The translations under genes were made by a program, and so were the position numbers. Under the pieces are notes generated by a model. The model did no database searches. It saw only the letters and a list, made by a program, of their open reading frames with translations, and was not told where the DNA came from. Below are positions 1-8,283 of a stretch of DNA of 64,000 nt, piece after piece; within the stretch, counting starts at the first letter, position 1; every line of letters starts with the position of its first letter. Origin of the DNA: Streptomyces fildesensis (GTDB lineage Bacteria > Actinomycetota > Actinomycetes > Streptomycetales > Streptomycetaceae); contig NZ_JAAIKO010000023.1 in assembly GCF_016107395.1 (NCBI RefSeq), positions 52,369-116,368 of the forward strand. Direction: 5' to 3'.

Positions 1-24
1 CCCCGGCACCGCAGCGTGCCGGGG
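1..24. terminator. Hairpin at the left edge, probable terminator of an upstream gene
   Basis: The first 24 bases form a perfect 9-bp inverted repeat (CCCCGGCAC and GTGCCGGGG) around a 6-base loop. There is no U-tract, as is common for Streptomyces terminators. It probably ends a gene lying left of the window. It overlaps the GTG at 16, which makes that codon a doubtful start for the next ORF. Confidence 0.5.
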
Positions 25-468
25 CGGCGACGGCGGGCCGATTGTGAAAGCCACCGATTGCCCCACTCCACGTCCTGCGAGATAGCCGGACGGATCGAGG
101 ACCTGTACGGCGCTTCGCTGCCTGATCTCGAAGCCCGCGCCCAGGACCAGCCGCCCGGCATGCTCGCCGCCCTGCTCGCCATGCACCACGACCTCGCCCT
201 CGCCGAGCGCAGCATCACCTTCCACCGCGACCGCCTCGCCCAGCTCGTCCACCCCGAGCGGCAGATCGGCGGACACGAGGTCTCCCACGTTCTGGACTGC
301 GCGCGCCGGCTCGCCGAAGCGGTCGCCGTCCGCGACGTCCAGAGCAGAACAGTCGCCGCCGTTCTGCAGAGTCTCGCTCGCGTCACCACGCCCGCGCCGT
401 CACCGGCCCCGGCGTCTGCCGCACCGGCCGCGTCCGCTCCGGCCGCACGTACCGCCCGCAGCCGCTGA
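16..468 (+). CDS. Hypothetical protein with Ala/Pro-rich tail
   Basis: I do not recognise this family. The frame is open from the window edge to a TGA at 466-468. The middle (about residues 35-120) reads as soluble, probably helical sequence. The last 30 residues are a low-complexity Ala/Pro/Ser tail. The GTG at 16 lies inside a terminator-like hairpin, so the TTG at 58 or the ATG at about 160 may be the real start. It sits 46 bases upstream of the HxlR-type regulator on the same strand, so the two could share a transcript. No catalytic or membrane motif is visible. Confidence 0.5.
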   Translation: MPGRRRRADCESHRLPHSTSCEIAGRIEDLYGASLPDLEARAQDQPPGMLAALLAMHHDLALAERSITFHRDRLAQLVHPERQIGGHEVSHVLDCARRLAEAVAVRDVQSRTVAAVLQSLARVTTPAPSPAPASAAPAASAPAARTARSR

Positions 469-514
469 CCCTCGCGGCCCATCACCCCCTGCTACCGATC
501 CAGGAGTTCCTCCC

Positions 515-1366
515 TTGGCCCTTACCGGTCTGCCCACCGACACCGACGCTGACATCGCCCGGGTCGCCGAGGCACTCGCCATGATCACTCCCCGCTGGAA
601 CGTGCGGATCCTGCTGGCCATCTCCGGCCGGGCGCTGCGCTACAGCGAGATCGCGGGCAAAGTGTCCTGGCTGCATGACAGCCAGCTCCATCCCAAACTG
701 CGGGCCCTGTGCGACGCCGGCCTCCTCCAGCGCACCGAACACACCACGCGGCACGTCACCTACGGCCACACCGAGCGCGGCGCGGCGCTGCTGCCGGTCC
801 TGCCGATGATCGTCACCTGGGCCGAGGAGTATCTGGAGACGGCAGAGCGCCCGTTGCCCGCGATCGAGCAGATCGAGGACAGCCTCACCCTGCTCACCCG
901 CAAGCACGCCGCCACGATCTTGTGGGTGCTGAAGTCCAACGAGGGGGTCAGCGGTCAGGCGCTGGCCAAGATCATCATGCCCAGCAGCCACTGGACCAAC
1001 ATCTACCCGCCGCTACGGCAGCTCGTGACCGACGGGCTGGTCACCGCCGGCGGTACGGGGCAGCCCTACCGGTTGTCCGTAGCGGGTGACGGCCTGGGGC
1101 CCGTCTTCGGCGCCCTGTCCGCGTGGGCCGCCGGCCAGCCCCTCACGCACGCTGCCCGCCACCCGCTCTGGGGACGCCCGCAGGCCGAACCCACAGCGTT
1201 GCAGTGGGTCAGCAACCCCTCGCGGGTGCCCACCGCGCCGACATCACGGCCACCGACCCGGGGCAGTGAGACCGCGCAGCCGACGTGGCAGAACCGCGAT
1301 CTGTTCTCCCACACCGCGGCGGCCCGCCCGAACGCGGTGCTCCCGGCGGGAGGCCCGCGCCGATGA
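515..1366 (+). CDS. HxlR-type winged-helix regulator with two tandem domains
   Basis: Probable cytoplasmic DNA-binding regulator. Residues about 15-105 match the HxlR pattern: ITPRWNVRILLAIS, then a recognition helix with LHPKLRALCDAGLLQR and a wing. Residues about 115-200 repeat the same fold (RKHAATILWVLKSNEG, then YPPLRQLVTDGLV). A double HxlR domain is longer than the usual ~110 aa family member. The C-terminal 80 residues are proline-rich and probably disordered. The TTG start has a CAGGAG ribosome site nine bases upstream. The stop overlaps the next start (ATGA), so it is coupled to a second regulator and an exporter that it may control. The ligand is unknown. Confidence 0.8.
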   Translation: MALTGLPTDTDADIARVAEALAMITPRWNVRILLAISGRALRYSEIAGKVSWLHDSQLHPKLRALCDAGLLQRTEHTTRHVTYGHTERGAALLPVLPMIVTWAEEYLETAERPLPAIEQIEDSLTLLTRKHAATILWVLKSNEGVSGQALAKIIMPSSHWTNIYPPLRQLVTDGLVTAGGTGQPYRLSVAGDGLGPVFGALSAWAAGQPLTHAARHPLWGRPQAEPTALQWVSNPSRVPTAPTSRPPTRGSETAQPTWQNRDLFSHTAAARPNAVLPAGGPRR

Positions 1367-1857
1367 CTGCCTCCTCTACCTCGACCGGTCTCCGCAATGT
1401 CTTCGCCGCGCTGACGTCACCGGCTTTGATCCGGTTGATCACCGAGATCGACGATCACGGTCCGATCCCCCCGCGGCGGCTGGCCGGCACCCTGCCTGAC
1501 CTCTCGCCGCACCAACTGCGCCGAGCCACCGAAATAGCTTGCGCCATGGGTTTTTGCAGGATCGGGCCCGGTGTCGGACTGGAACTGATCCCGGCGGGCA
1601 CGGAACTGGCCGATCTCTACGACGCGACCGCCCGATGGGCACGGCACAACAACTACCCGCGTCCGGTCTGCGACTTCACCACGCGCGTGCGGCACACCCT
1701 GCGCCTCCTGGTGCAGAGCTTGGTGGCCGTCACCGCCGAAAGCTCCCACCGTCAAGCGGCCGACGAGGACCTGAACCGCGTACGAGCCCTGCTGTATCAG
1801 CGGCTGCACTTCGAGGCGCAGGCCGCCGCGCACGTCGAGTTCGAGCCTGCCGCGTGA
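1363..1857 (+). CDS. Small winged-helix regulator coupled to the HxlR gene
   Basis: A 164-residue protein starting at the ATG that overlaps the previous stop. Residues about 10-75 read as a winged helix: LTSPALIRLITEIDDHGPI, then LSPHQLRRATEIACAMGFCR, then a short wing. A helical C-terminal half follows and could dimerise. It probably acts together with the upstream double-domain protein. It ends in a GTGA overlap with the MFS gene, so all three are translated as one unit. An upstream in-frame ATG at 1285 is less likely, because it would bury the start inside the previous gene. No metal or cofactor motif is evident. Confidence 0.7.
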   Translation: MTASSTSTGLRNVFAALTSPALIRLITEIDDHGPIPPRRLAGTLPDLSPHQLRRATEIACAMGFCRIGPGVGLELIPAGTELADLYDATARWARHNNYPRPVCDFTTRVRHTLRLLVQSLVAVTAESSHRQAADEDLNRVRALLYQRLHFEAQAAAHVEFEPAA

Positions 1858-3089
1858 GCGGGGGCGTCATCCCGCGGCACGCCCGCCCCACCGCGGGCCT
1901 GCTGCGCGGCATCTACCTGCCGCGCGCGGTAGAGGCCCTCGCCTCCGCCATGTCCACCTACGGCATCCCGCTCCTGGTCCTGACCACCACCGGCTCCGCA
2001 GCGCTGACCGGTCTGGCATTCGCCCTGGAGTGGGTGCCCAGGTTGGCGGCGTTCGGATGGGCGGGGGCGATCGTCGACCGGCGCGGAGCCTCCGTCGTCT
2101 TCTTCCTCGCTTCCCTCAGCCGCGCGCTGGCCCTCGCCGCCGGCGCGGTCCTTCTCCTCCTCCGTCCGGACGGCACGGTGGCGGCCGTGTCGGTGATGGC
2201 GCTCGCCGCCACCACCGGCGCGCTCACCGAGTTCAGTTACATCGCGGCCGAGACCGCAGGCGCTGCCGCCAGCCGCCGGGCCGCAGCACGCGCCCACCGC
2301 GTCCAAGCCGCCCTACTGGGAATCGACCAGACCGCAAACCTGGCCGGACCAGCACTCGCAGCACTACTCCTGCTCACCGGCCCCCCGCAGATGCTCACCG
2401 TGATCACCGTGCTCTCCCTGCTCGCAGCGCTGCTCGCGCTGCGCACACCTCCCTCACCGGTCGCACCTGCTCGCGCGCCGAAGGGCAACACCAGCGCGGG
2501 GCTGCGCACCGGATGGCGGACCATTCGCTCCCTGCCAGCGCTCGGATGGTTGGTGGCCGGTCTGACGCTGTCCAACCTGGCCACTGGTCTCCTGCAGGCC
2601 GCCAGCCCCGTGATCGTCGTCAACCACTTCGGGCAGTCCACCACCGCCGTCGGCCTGCTCTGGTCCGCCGCCGCCGCAGCCACGCTGCTGAGCGTCACAC
2701 TCTGCCGCTTCGCGATCGACCGCGCGGGCCTGTGGCCAGTCGGCGCCACGTGCGCGGCCCTCGCCTCGCTCGCCTGCCTCGCCGCAGGCCAGGCCCCCGA
2801 CTACTTCTCCTACCTGGTGCTGGTCGCCGTCCTCATGGCGGCCGAAGGCGGCCTGGCGGTGGTCCTGCGCACCCTGCGTTCCCGCCTGATCCCCCCGGAC
2901 CGGTTCGGCAGCACCCTGTCGGCGACCATCCTCATCCTCCTGCTGCCCTTCCCCATCGCCGGCGTCCTGACCGCGCTCACCCCGCCCGACGCGCTCGGCC
3001 CCGTCATCACCGCCTGCGCCTTCCTGCAGGCCATCGGGCTGTTCCTCGCCTTCGCCCGACTGCGCACCGATCCCGCCCTGCGCACCTGA
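1854..3089 (+). CDS. MFS transporter (probable exporter)
   Basis: A 411-aa membrane protein with roughly twelve hydrophobic segments, the usual size for the major facilitator superfamily. The loop after segment two carries the family-type signature AGAIVDRRG. Segments cluster at residues 20-170 and 225-400 with a polar central loop rich in Pro/Ala. The GTG at 1854 overlaps the stop of the regulator gene (GTGA), which fixes the start better than the longer open frame does. With two regulators immediately upstream and an ATP-grasp ligase just downstream, it is a good candidate for export of, or resistance to, the cassette product. The substrate cannot be read from the sequence. Confidence 0.85.
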   Translation: MSGGVIPRHARPTAGLLRGIYLPRAVEALASAMSTYGIPLLVLTTTGSAALTGLAFALEWVPRLAAFGWAGAIVDRRGASVVFFLASLSRALALAAGAVLLLLRPDGTVAAVSVMALAATTGALTEFSYIAAETAGAAASRRAAARAHRVQAALLGIDQTANLAGPALAALLLLTGPPQMLTVITVLSLLAALLALRTPPSPVAPARAPKGNTSAGLRTGWRTIRSLPALGWLVAGLTLSNLATGLLQAASPVIVVNHFGQSTTAVGLLWSAAAAATLLSVTLCRFAIDRAGLWPVGATCAALASLACLAAGQAPDYFSYLVLVAVLMAAEGGLAVVLRTLRSRLIPPDRFGSTLSATILILLLPFPIAGVLTALTPPDALGPVITACAFLQAIGLFLAFARLRTDPALRT

Positions 3090-3120
3090 CAGAGTTTCCC
3101 CAGCCTGTGGAGAACTCCCC

Positions 3121-3423
3121 ATGCCCACTATCTGCCCTACTGCTTACCGTGCGCGCGGTCGCACCATCACCGAGCAGTTCCACAACTTCCATGCGCGGCA
3201 CCCGCACGTGTACCGCGCGCTGGAGCGTATGACCGCCCGCCAGCTCGCCGCCGGCGCCGCCCGCGTCGGTCTCAAAGACCTCTTCGAGGACCTGCGCCGA
3301 CAACTTCCCCACGGCGTGGCGGGGCTGAACAACAACTTCACCGCCCTCTACGCCCGCCAGCTGATCGCAGCGCACCCCCAGTGGGCCACCGCGTTCGAGC
3401 TGCGTCGCCGCCGCGCCGACTGA
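3121..3423 (+). CDS. Small conserved phage/plasmid-type protein of unknown function
   Basis: A 100-aa protein with a GGAG ribosome site eight bases before the ATG. It has the pattern FHxxxPHVYRALxR, then RVGLKDLFEDLRRQL, then LNNNFTALYARQLI. I recognise this arrangement from a widespread family of uncharacterised proteins in phages and mobile elements, normally 80-110 aa with a conserved NNNxxxxYARL segment. The function of that family is not known to me. It lies between the exporter and the ATP-grasp gene in the same operon. Confidence 0.7.
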   Translation: MPTICPTAYRARGRTITEQFHNFHARHPHVYRALERMTARQLAAGAARVGLKDLFEDLRRQLPHGVAGLNNNFTALYARQLIAAHPQWATAFELRRRRAD

Positions 3424-3470
3424 CAACACCTCCCTCGTCCTGCCGTTCACCGATTCGGAGAACCCCCTTC

Positions 3471-4700
3471 TTGTCCGCTCGCCCTCTCGTGCTCGTCGTT
3501 TCTCCCGGCGATGAGACCTTTCGTTCCTATTGTCTGGAGCAGGTGGCCGCCGCCTACGACGTCGTCCTGCTGACCGGCACGGAGCCGTCGTGGGAGAAGC
3601 CGTACATCCTCGACCACGCCGTCATCAACCTCCAGGATTCCACCGCCCTGCACGCCGCCGGCCAGGAGCTGGCAGCACGCCATGAACTCGCCGGCGTCGT
3701 CACGTGGGATGAGTGGCACCTTGTCGCCACCGCCCGTCTCGCCCGTGCACTCGATCTGCCCGCGAACTCGGTCGAGGTGATGCGGGGCTGCCGCAACAAG
3801 GCCACAGCCCGGACCCTGTTCGCACGCCACGGAGTGCCGTCAGCCGCCTCGATGACGGCCCGGACTCTGCTGGAGGCGGGCATGGCCACGATGATCGTCG
3901 GATATCCCGCCGTCCTGAAGCCCACCGCGCTCGCCGGGAGCATCGGCGTAATCCGCATCGACCGGCCCGAAGAACTACCCAGGGCGTTCGACTTCGCCTC
4001 GGCCGGAGCGAGCCAGAGCCGGGAGGACACCGCTGTCCTGGTCGAGGAGTACCTCGACGGGCCGGAGGTCTCCGTCGAGTGCGTCACCCACCACGGGGCG
4101 ACGACCGCCGTTGCGGTCACCCGCAAGCACCTTGGCCCCGCCCCGTATTTCGACGAGACCGGACACACCGTCGATGCCGGTGACCCGCTCCTCGCCCACG
4201 TCGGCCCCGTGGCCGCCGCGGCGGTCAAGGCCCTGGGCATCAGCGATGGCGTCCAGCACGTCGAGATGCGCCTGGTCGACGGCCAGCCCCGCCTGATCGA
4301 GGTCAACGCACGCATCGGCGGCGACATGATCGGCCACCTCGTCCACCTCGCCACCGGCATCGACCTGCCCAAAGCCGCAGCCGACCTCGCCTGCGGCCTT
4401 GCCCCGGACCTCACCCCGACACGGCGTGGGGCCGCGGGCATCCGCATGCTCTACCCGGACACCTCCGGCACCCTCACCAAGCGGCAGATCAACCAGCCCT
4501 TCGCCGCCCACACCCCGTGGCTGCGGCAGGTGCAGTGGATCCGCCAGGTCGGCGACCGGCTCCTTCTACCGCCCGAGGGTGACCTGTTCACCGCCAGGGC
4601 CGGCTTCTACATCGTCACCGGCCGCGACACCGCCCAGGTCGACGAGCGCCTCGATACGGCCGCCGGCGAGATCACCCTGACCACGAAGGCGGCCCGATGA
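3471..4700 (+). CDS. ATP-grasp ligase, similar to L-amino acid ligases
   Basis: A 409-aa cytoplasmic enzyme of the ATP-grasp superfamily. Such enzymes activate a carboxylate as acyl phosphate with ATP and join it to an amine; L-amino acid ligases of this type make dipeptides. A pre-ATP-grasp fold occupies residues 1-95. The ATP-binding part includes YPAVLKPTALAGSIGV, the hinge VLVEEYLDGPEVSVE and the Mg-binding segment LIEVNARIGGDMI. The TTG start with CGGAG ten bases upstream is chosen because the fold begins right there (RPLVLVVSP). The stop overlaps the DUF317 start (ATGA). With exporter and regulators upstream it may produce a small peptide or amide. Substrates are unknown. Confidence 0.8.
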   Translation: MSARPLVLVVSPGDETFRSYCLEQVAAAYDVVLLTGTEPSWEKPYILDHAVINLQDSTALHAAGQELAARHELAGVVTWDEWHLVATARLARALDLPANSVEVMRGCRNKATARTLFARHGVPSAASMTARTLLEAGMATMIVGYPAVLKPTALAGSIGVIRIDRPEELPRAFDFASAGASQSREDTAVLVEEYLDGPEVSVECVTHHGATTAVAVTRKHLGPAPYFDETGHTVDAGDPLLAHVGPVAAAAVKALGISDGVQHVEMRLVDGQPRLIEVNARIGGDMIGHLVHLATGIDLPKAAADLACGLAPDLTPTRRGAAGIRMLYPDTSGTLTKRQINQPFAAHTPWLRQVQWIRQVGDRLLLPPEGDLFTARAGFYIVTGRDTAQVDERLDTAAGEITLTTKAAR

Positions 4701-6226
4701 GCCCCGAACCCGACCCGGGCTACGACATCGACGGGGACGTCTACGTCTCCCCGCGCTACCTCGCGGGCACCACCGGGATCGGTGACCCCGCCCTCCAGCC
4801 CCTGCTCGCCCTGGGCTGGGACCTCCAGCACGACGACCTCGGCAACGCGTACGTTCATGCCCCCGACCGGCGGGTCCGCCTCGGCTACCTGCCCGAAGGC
4901 GAAGACGACGGCCTGTGGCGCATCAACGCCTACAAAGACCCGTTCGCGGCGCCGGCCTGGGGCGTCTGCTTCAACGACAGCACCCCCACCGAGTTCGTCC
5001 AAGCCTTCACCACCGCGCTCGCCGCAGCGTACGAACAGGGACCGGACGCCTACCTCGCCCGTCCTGTCGCCGACAGCGCCGAGCATGACCCCTTCTTCGC
5101 CGTTGTTCCTCTCCTCAAGCGGGACTGGGAGATGGAACGTCCCCGCTGGGGCGCCTTCGTGATCCAGTCGCCCGATGGGCTTGCCGGCCTGGAGTTCACC
5201 ACCGGTGACCTCGACCCGGAAGCGGAGCTGACCACGCGCGAGGCCCGCTGGCAGCTGTGGGCCGGCACCTCTATCGACCGCCCCGCCTGGTATGTGACCG
5301 CCAGCACCGACACCCCCGTCGCGCTGCTTACCGCCGTCACCCAGTGCGTATCCGACCCGGCCCCGCTGCCCCGATGGGGAGAGGACACCTACAGCTACGT
5401 CAGGGGCATGGCCCAGCTCACCCCCATCCTTCCACCCGGGCCGCCGGCCCCCACGCCTCTCGACGTCCGCCGGGCCGCCGCATCCCGGCGCCCGGCCGCG
5501 CTCCCCGCTCCCCGCTCCCAGCGTCCCGCGCTGGAGCACCACCAGCCGGCCAGCCCTACCCGGCCCGTGTCGATAGCGCCGGCCCGATCCCGATCGGAGA
5601 GCAATCTTTGTCCTTGCAGGCCCCCGCGTTCTTCGCCGAGCTGTGCCTCCCCTTTCACCACAGCACCGTCGTCGGCGCCACGTACTTCGCCATCCCGGTC
5701 CCGGACGCACCGCTGCGGCTGCGGATCACCTTCGCTGGAGCTATTCGCGCGGACACCTACGGCGGACTGCGTCTGGCGGTCATCCACCCGGACCGGGGTG
5801 AGATCGACGCGGTGGCCCTCAGCTTCCTGGACCACGGCACCTTCCACCGCCGCGACGAAGCCAACAACACTTCTCCGAACAGCAGTCGATACGGCGCATT
5901 CGACACCTACCACCGCCCGGGCCGTCCGCCATGGGAGGGCGCCGTTACCACCAGGCTGGCCGACGCCATCCAGCAGTACACCGAAATCTGGTTCCCAGGC
6001 GCCTGGCGAGCTGCCGCGGCACAGCGTGTCGCCGGCCGTGCTGCGGGCCGAACCGCCCGCGAGGTTCCCGCCCCGCAGGCCACTCACGGCGGTGGCCGTG
6101 CCCGCTGAGCCGCGCCAGCGTTCCGCGGCGCATCCTCTTCCCGGCCCGCCGCTGGTCGCACGCCGCTGCTTCTCCTGTGGCCCCGCGTGGGCGGGACCCG
6201 ATGTGCCTCTCACCCTTCACCTCTGA
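4697..6226 (+). CDS. DUF317 protein; the 3' third of the frame is doubtful
   Basis: The N-terminal ~280 residues read as the Streptomyces DUF317 family: YVSPRYLAGTTGIGDP, then paired segments with WGVCFNDSTPTEFVQAF and WYVTASTDTPVALLTA. Family members are normally about 250-300 aa with no known biochemical role. From about base 5500 the frame turns into Pro/Ser/Arg-rich low complexity and runs for 700 bases across another credible gene (5608-6108) in a different frame. The zero frame has a TAG at 5574-5576, so a one-base frameshift in the Pro-rich stretch would give a normal ~293-aa protein. I therefore trust 4697 to about 5530 only. It is coupled by ATGA to the ATP-grasp gene. Confidence 0.6.
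   Translation: MSPEPDPGYDIDGDVYVSPRYLAGTTGIGDPALQPLLALGWDLQHDDLGNAYVHAPDRRVRLGYLPEGEDDGLWRINAYKDPFAAPAWGVCFNDSTPTEFVQAFTTALAAAYEQGPDAYLARPVADSAEHDPFFAVVPLLKRDWEMERPRWGAFVIQSPDGLAGLEFTTGDLDPEAELTTREARWQLWAGTSIDRPAWYVTASTDTPVALLTAVTQCVSDPAPLPRWGEDTYSYVRGMAQLTPILPPGPPAPTPLDVRRAAASRRPAALPAPRSQRPALEHHQPASPTRPVSIAPARSRSESNLCPCRPPRSSPSCASPFTTAPSSAPRTSPSRSRTHRCGCGSPSLELFARTPTADCVWRSSTRTGVRSTRWPSASWTTAPSTAATKPTTLLRTAVDTAHSTPTTARAVRHGRAPLPPGWPTPSSSTPKSGSQAPGELPRHSVSPAVLRAEPPARFPPRRPLTAVAVPAEPRQRSAAHPLPGPPLVARRCFSCGPAWAGPDVPLTLHL
5608..6108 (+). CDS. Hypothetical protein overlapping the doubtful DUF317 tail
   Basis: A 166-aa frame from a TTG preceded by CGGAGA about eight bases away. Composition is balanced and protein-like, with segments such as FFAELCLPFHHSTVVG, LRLAVIHPDRGEIDAVALSF and RLADAIQQYTEIWFPGAW, in contrast to the Arg/Ser-rich translation of the overlapping frame. 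I do not recognise the family. It looks like a soluble beta-rich domain followed by a helix. Its existence implies that the long DUF317 reading frame stops earlier than the raw sequence suggests. It lies upstream of the surface-protein gene in the same direction. Confidence 0.55.
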   Translation: MSLQAPAFFAELCLPFHHSTVVGATYFAIPVPDAPLRLRITFAGAIRADTYGGLRLAVIHPDRGEIDAVALSFLDHGTFHRRDEANNTSPNSSRYGAFDTYHRPGRPPWEGAVTTRLADAIQQYTEIWFPGAWRAAAAQRVAGRAAGRTAREVPAPQATHGGGRAR

Positions 6227-6245
6227 TCAAGGAGTCTTCCTTCTC

Positions 6246-7283
6246 GTGCATGCTCGTATCGTCCGCGGTGCCGTCCGATCCGCTGCCCTCGCCGCCGCGG
6301 CGGTCGGCACCCTCACCTGGGCCCCGGCTGCAACCGCCCAGCCATCCGAACCGACACCCTCTTCCACCACTCTGCCGCTCCAGACACCGGCAGCCGGTGA
6401 CGGCAGCGTTGCGATCACCACGAACGACGTGGCCGGGGAAGCGCTCGCTGGCGCGGGGTACCTCCTCCTCGATGCCACCGGCCAGGAGGTCGGCCGCGGG
6501 AAGGCCGACGCCCAGGGCAAGGTGCTCTTCGACGAACTTGCTCCCGGCGTGTACCGGCTGAAGGAGACGTCGTCGGGAAGCCCGCTCCACGACGTCGTCG
6601 CCGACCAGGACGTCATCGTCACCCCCGGCGCGACCACGCGGCTGACGATCACGGATCCGTTCAAGGCCGCCACGCTCCTCCTCCAGGTCAAGGATGAGAA
6701 GACCGGCAAACTCCTGCCCGGCGCCACGGTGAACGTCGGCAACGGCGACAAGACCCTGCTCGTCCTCACCACCGGGCCGACCGGTACCGCTGGCGGGGAA
6801 CTGCCCATGACGAGCCGCTCGACCACCTTCTGGATCAGGCAGATCAAGGCTCCCGCCGGCTACGACACCTACAAGTCCCCGAAAGCGTTCACCGCCGGCC
6901 CCGGCGCCCTGGTCACCGTGACCGTCACCACCGCCAAAACCGCGACCGTCCCGAAACCCGACCCGTCAGGAAAGCCGACGGACGAGCCCACAGCCGCCCC
7001 TTCCACGACAAGCGATGGGGCCCCCGGAGGGTCGACGACCAGCCCCGCGCACAGCAGTACGCCGGCCGTCGACTCCTCGCCGGCCCCGGCAGCCGGCGCG
7101 AGCAACAGCGCGGCCCCGTCCGTTGCCCCGGCCGGGTCCCTCGCCCACACCGGAGCGGGCGGCACCGCGTGGGTCCTCAGCACCGGCGGGCTCCTCGTCG
7201 CCGCAGGCGGTGGCGCCTTCCTCGGCGCCCGTCGCCGCAGGACAGCTGAGCCCGAGCAGGACAACGACGGCGAGAGCAGCTAG
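6246..7283 (+). CDS. Secreted surface protein with LAHTG sortase signal
   Basis: A 345-aa exported protein. The N-terminus is a signal peptide (basic start, hydrophobic LAAAAVGTLTWAP, Ala cleavage region near residue 31). Two prealbumin/SpaA-like beta domains follow: residues about 45-130 (GEALAGAGYLLLDATGQEVG) and 135-225 (LLQVKDEKTGKLLPGA). After a Thr/Pro/Ser-rich wall-spanning stalk comes a cell-wall sorting signal: LAHTG, a hydrophobic helix and an Arg-rich tail. LAxTG is the motif used by class E sortases in Streptomyces. The GTG start follows AAGGAG by eleven bases. No sortase is encoded in the window, so a housekeeping enzyme elsewhere must anchor it. It ends at a strong terminator. 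Confidence 0.85.
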   Translation: MHARIVRGAVRSAALAAAAVGTLTWAPAATAQPSEPTPSSTTLPLQTPAAGDGSVAITTNDVAGEALAGAGYLLLDATGQEVGRGKADAQGKVLFDELAPGVYRLKETSSGSPLHDVVADQDVIVTPGATTRLTITDPFKAATLLLQVKDEKTGKLLPGATVNVGNGDKTLLVLTTGPTGTAGGELPMTSRSTTFWIRQIKAPAGYDTYKSPKAFTAGPGALVTVTVTTAKTATVPKPDPSGKPTDEPTAAPSTTSDGAPGGSTTSPAHSSTPAVDSSPAPAAGASNSAAPSVAPAGSLAHTGAGGTAWVLSTGGLLVAAGGGAFLGARRRRTAEPEQDNDGESS

Positions 7284-7304
7284 CCCACGATCACTCCTCG
7301 ACGA

Positions 7305-7342
7305 GCAGGCCCCCGGGATCTTTCCTTCTCCCGGGGGCCTGC
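7305..7342 (+). terminator. Intrinsic terminator after the surface-protein gene
   Basis: A perfect 14-bp inverted repeat (7305-7318 and 7329-7342) with a 10-base T-rich loop, 21 bases after the stop codon at 7283. It closes the plus-strand operon that began near 515. Confidence 0.85.
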
Positions 7343-7976
7343 GTCGTATACCGGCGTCCGTCGCCTGCGCTCACCCCGTCCGTCACCTCCGCCCAGGATC
7401 CCGGACGGGACTCGTTGGTCGTTGCAGTCGGATGGTCCGCCCCGAGGATCTTCGTAGACCAGGGACAGCAGTTCGCTGGGGGCAGACAGGAATGATCCAC
7501 GAAAGACTGGCCAAGGCGGGCAGAGGCATGTCAACGTAGAGGACTGGAGGAAATGCCAGGTCAGAGAGGTGATTGCCCTCCTGCGGCTTCTGGTAGTCCC
7601 GGATTCTCTGCCACCGACGAGACCCGTGGGCTGCGTCAGTGGCAACCCGGCTCGGGGCAGCGTCGAGGGTTGCCGCCTGATCTTGGATGGCAGGGATGGG
7701 CGTATATGTCAGCTGCAAGGACGGTCTCTTGAACTGGGCTGGCTCCCGCTCGACCGTCTGCCACCGACGGCGAGGGATGGAACGACATGGTCCCTGGCAC
7801 GGCCGAATTGCGCGGAACCACCTGTCCTTCCACACCCAGGCGCTGGCCGCCACCGTCGTCGCCGCTGCGACGCGCTGCCGGCGACTTGCGGCGCTAAGAA
7901 CACCGGATGCGCTCCGCCTATCCGCGACACGACAGTCCCACTACTCAGCGTTCTCCCTCACCCCTGGAGGCTGCCA
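7343..7976. other. 634-base stretch with no convincing gene
   Basis: Several open frames cross this region on both strands, but none shows a recognisable motif, a balanced composition and a ribosome site together. It separates the terminated surface-protein operon from the small plasmid-type genes at 7977. It may hold the promoter for those genes in its last 100 bases. The left part could be decayed coding sequence. Confidence 0.4.
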
Positions 7977-8267
7977 GTGACGCACCCGGAGTTGACCGTC
8001 GGCGATCTCTTGGACTGTTTGTCTGCCTGTGACCGGGACGTTCCGGTCCGGCTGGCGATGAACCCGTTCTTCCCCATGGCGCACCGTCTCGCGCAGGTCG
8101 TGCCGTCCGTGGACGAGACCGGTCGTCCCGTCGTCTACCTCGCGGAAGGGCGTGATGCGGACACTCAGCTCGGTCATCTGCCACCTGAGGTTGCCGTCGC
8201 TCTGACCTGGCAGGGCCCTGTCCAGGCGCCCCCGCGCCGTCCGCGCCGCACCGCAAACGGCCAGTAG
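7977..8267 (+). CDS. Small conserved Streptomyces protein of unknown function
   Basis: A 96-aa protein from a GTG preceded by GGAGG six bases away, which fixes the start against the longer open frame. The core reads LTVGDLLDCLSACDRD, then PVRLAMNPFFPMAHRLAQVV, then GRPVVYLAEG and LPPEVAVALTW. I recognise this layout from small uncharacterised proteins found repeatedly on actinomycete mobile elements. The tail is basic and Pro/Arg-rich. It lies just upstream of a DUF317 protein, a common neighbour. Confidence 0.7.
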   Translation: MTHPELTVGDLLDCLSACDRDVPVRLAMNPFFPMAHRLAQVVPSVDETGRPVVYLAEGRDADTQLGHLPPEVAVALTWQGPVQAPPRRPRRTANGQ

Positions 8268-8283
8268 ATACCGCACCGAGCCT

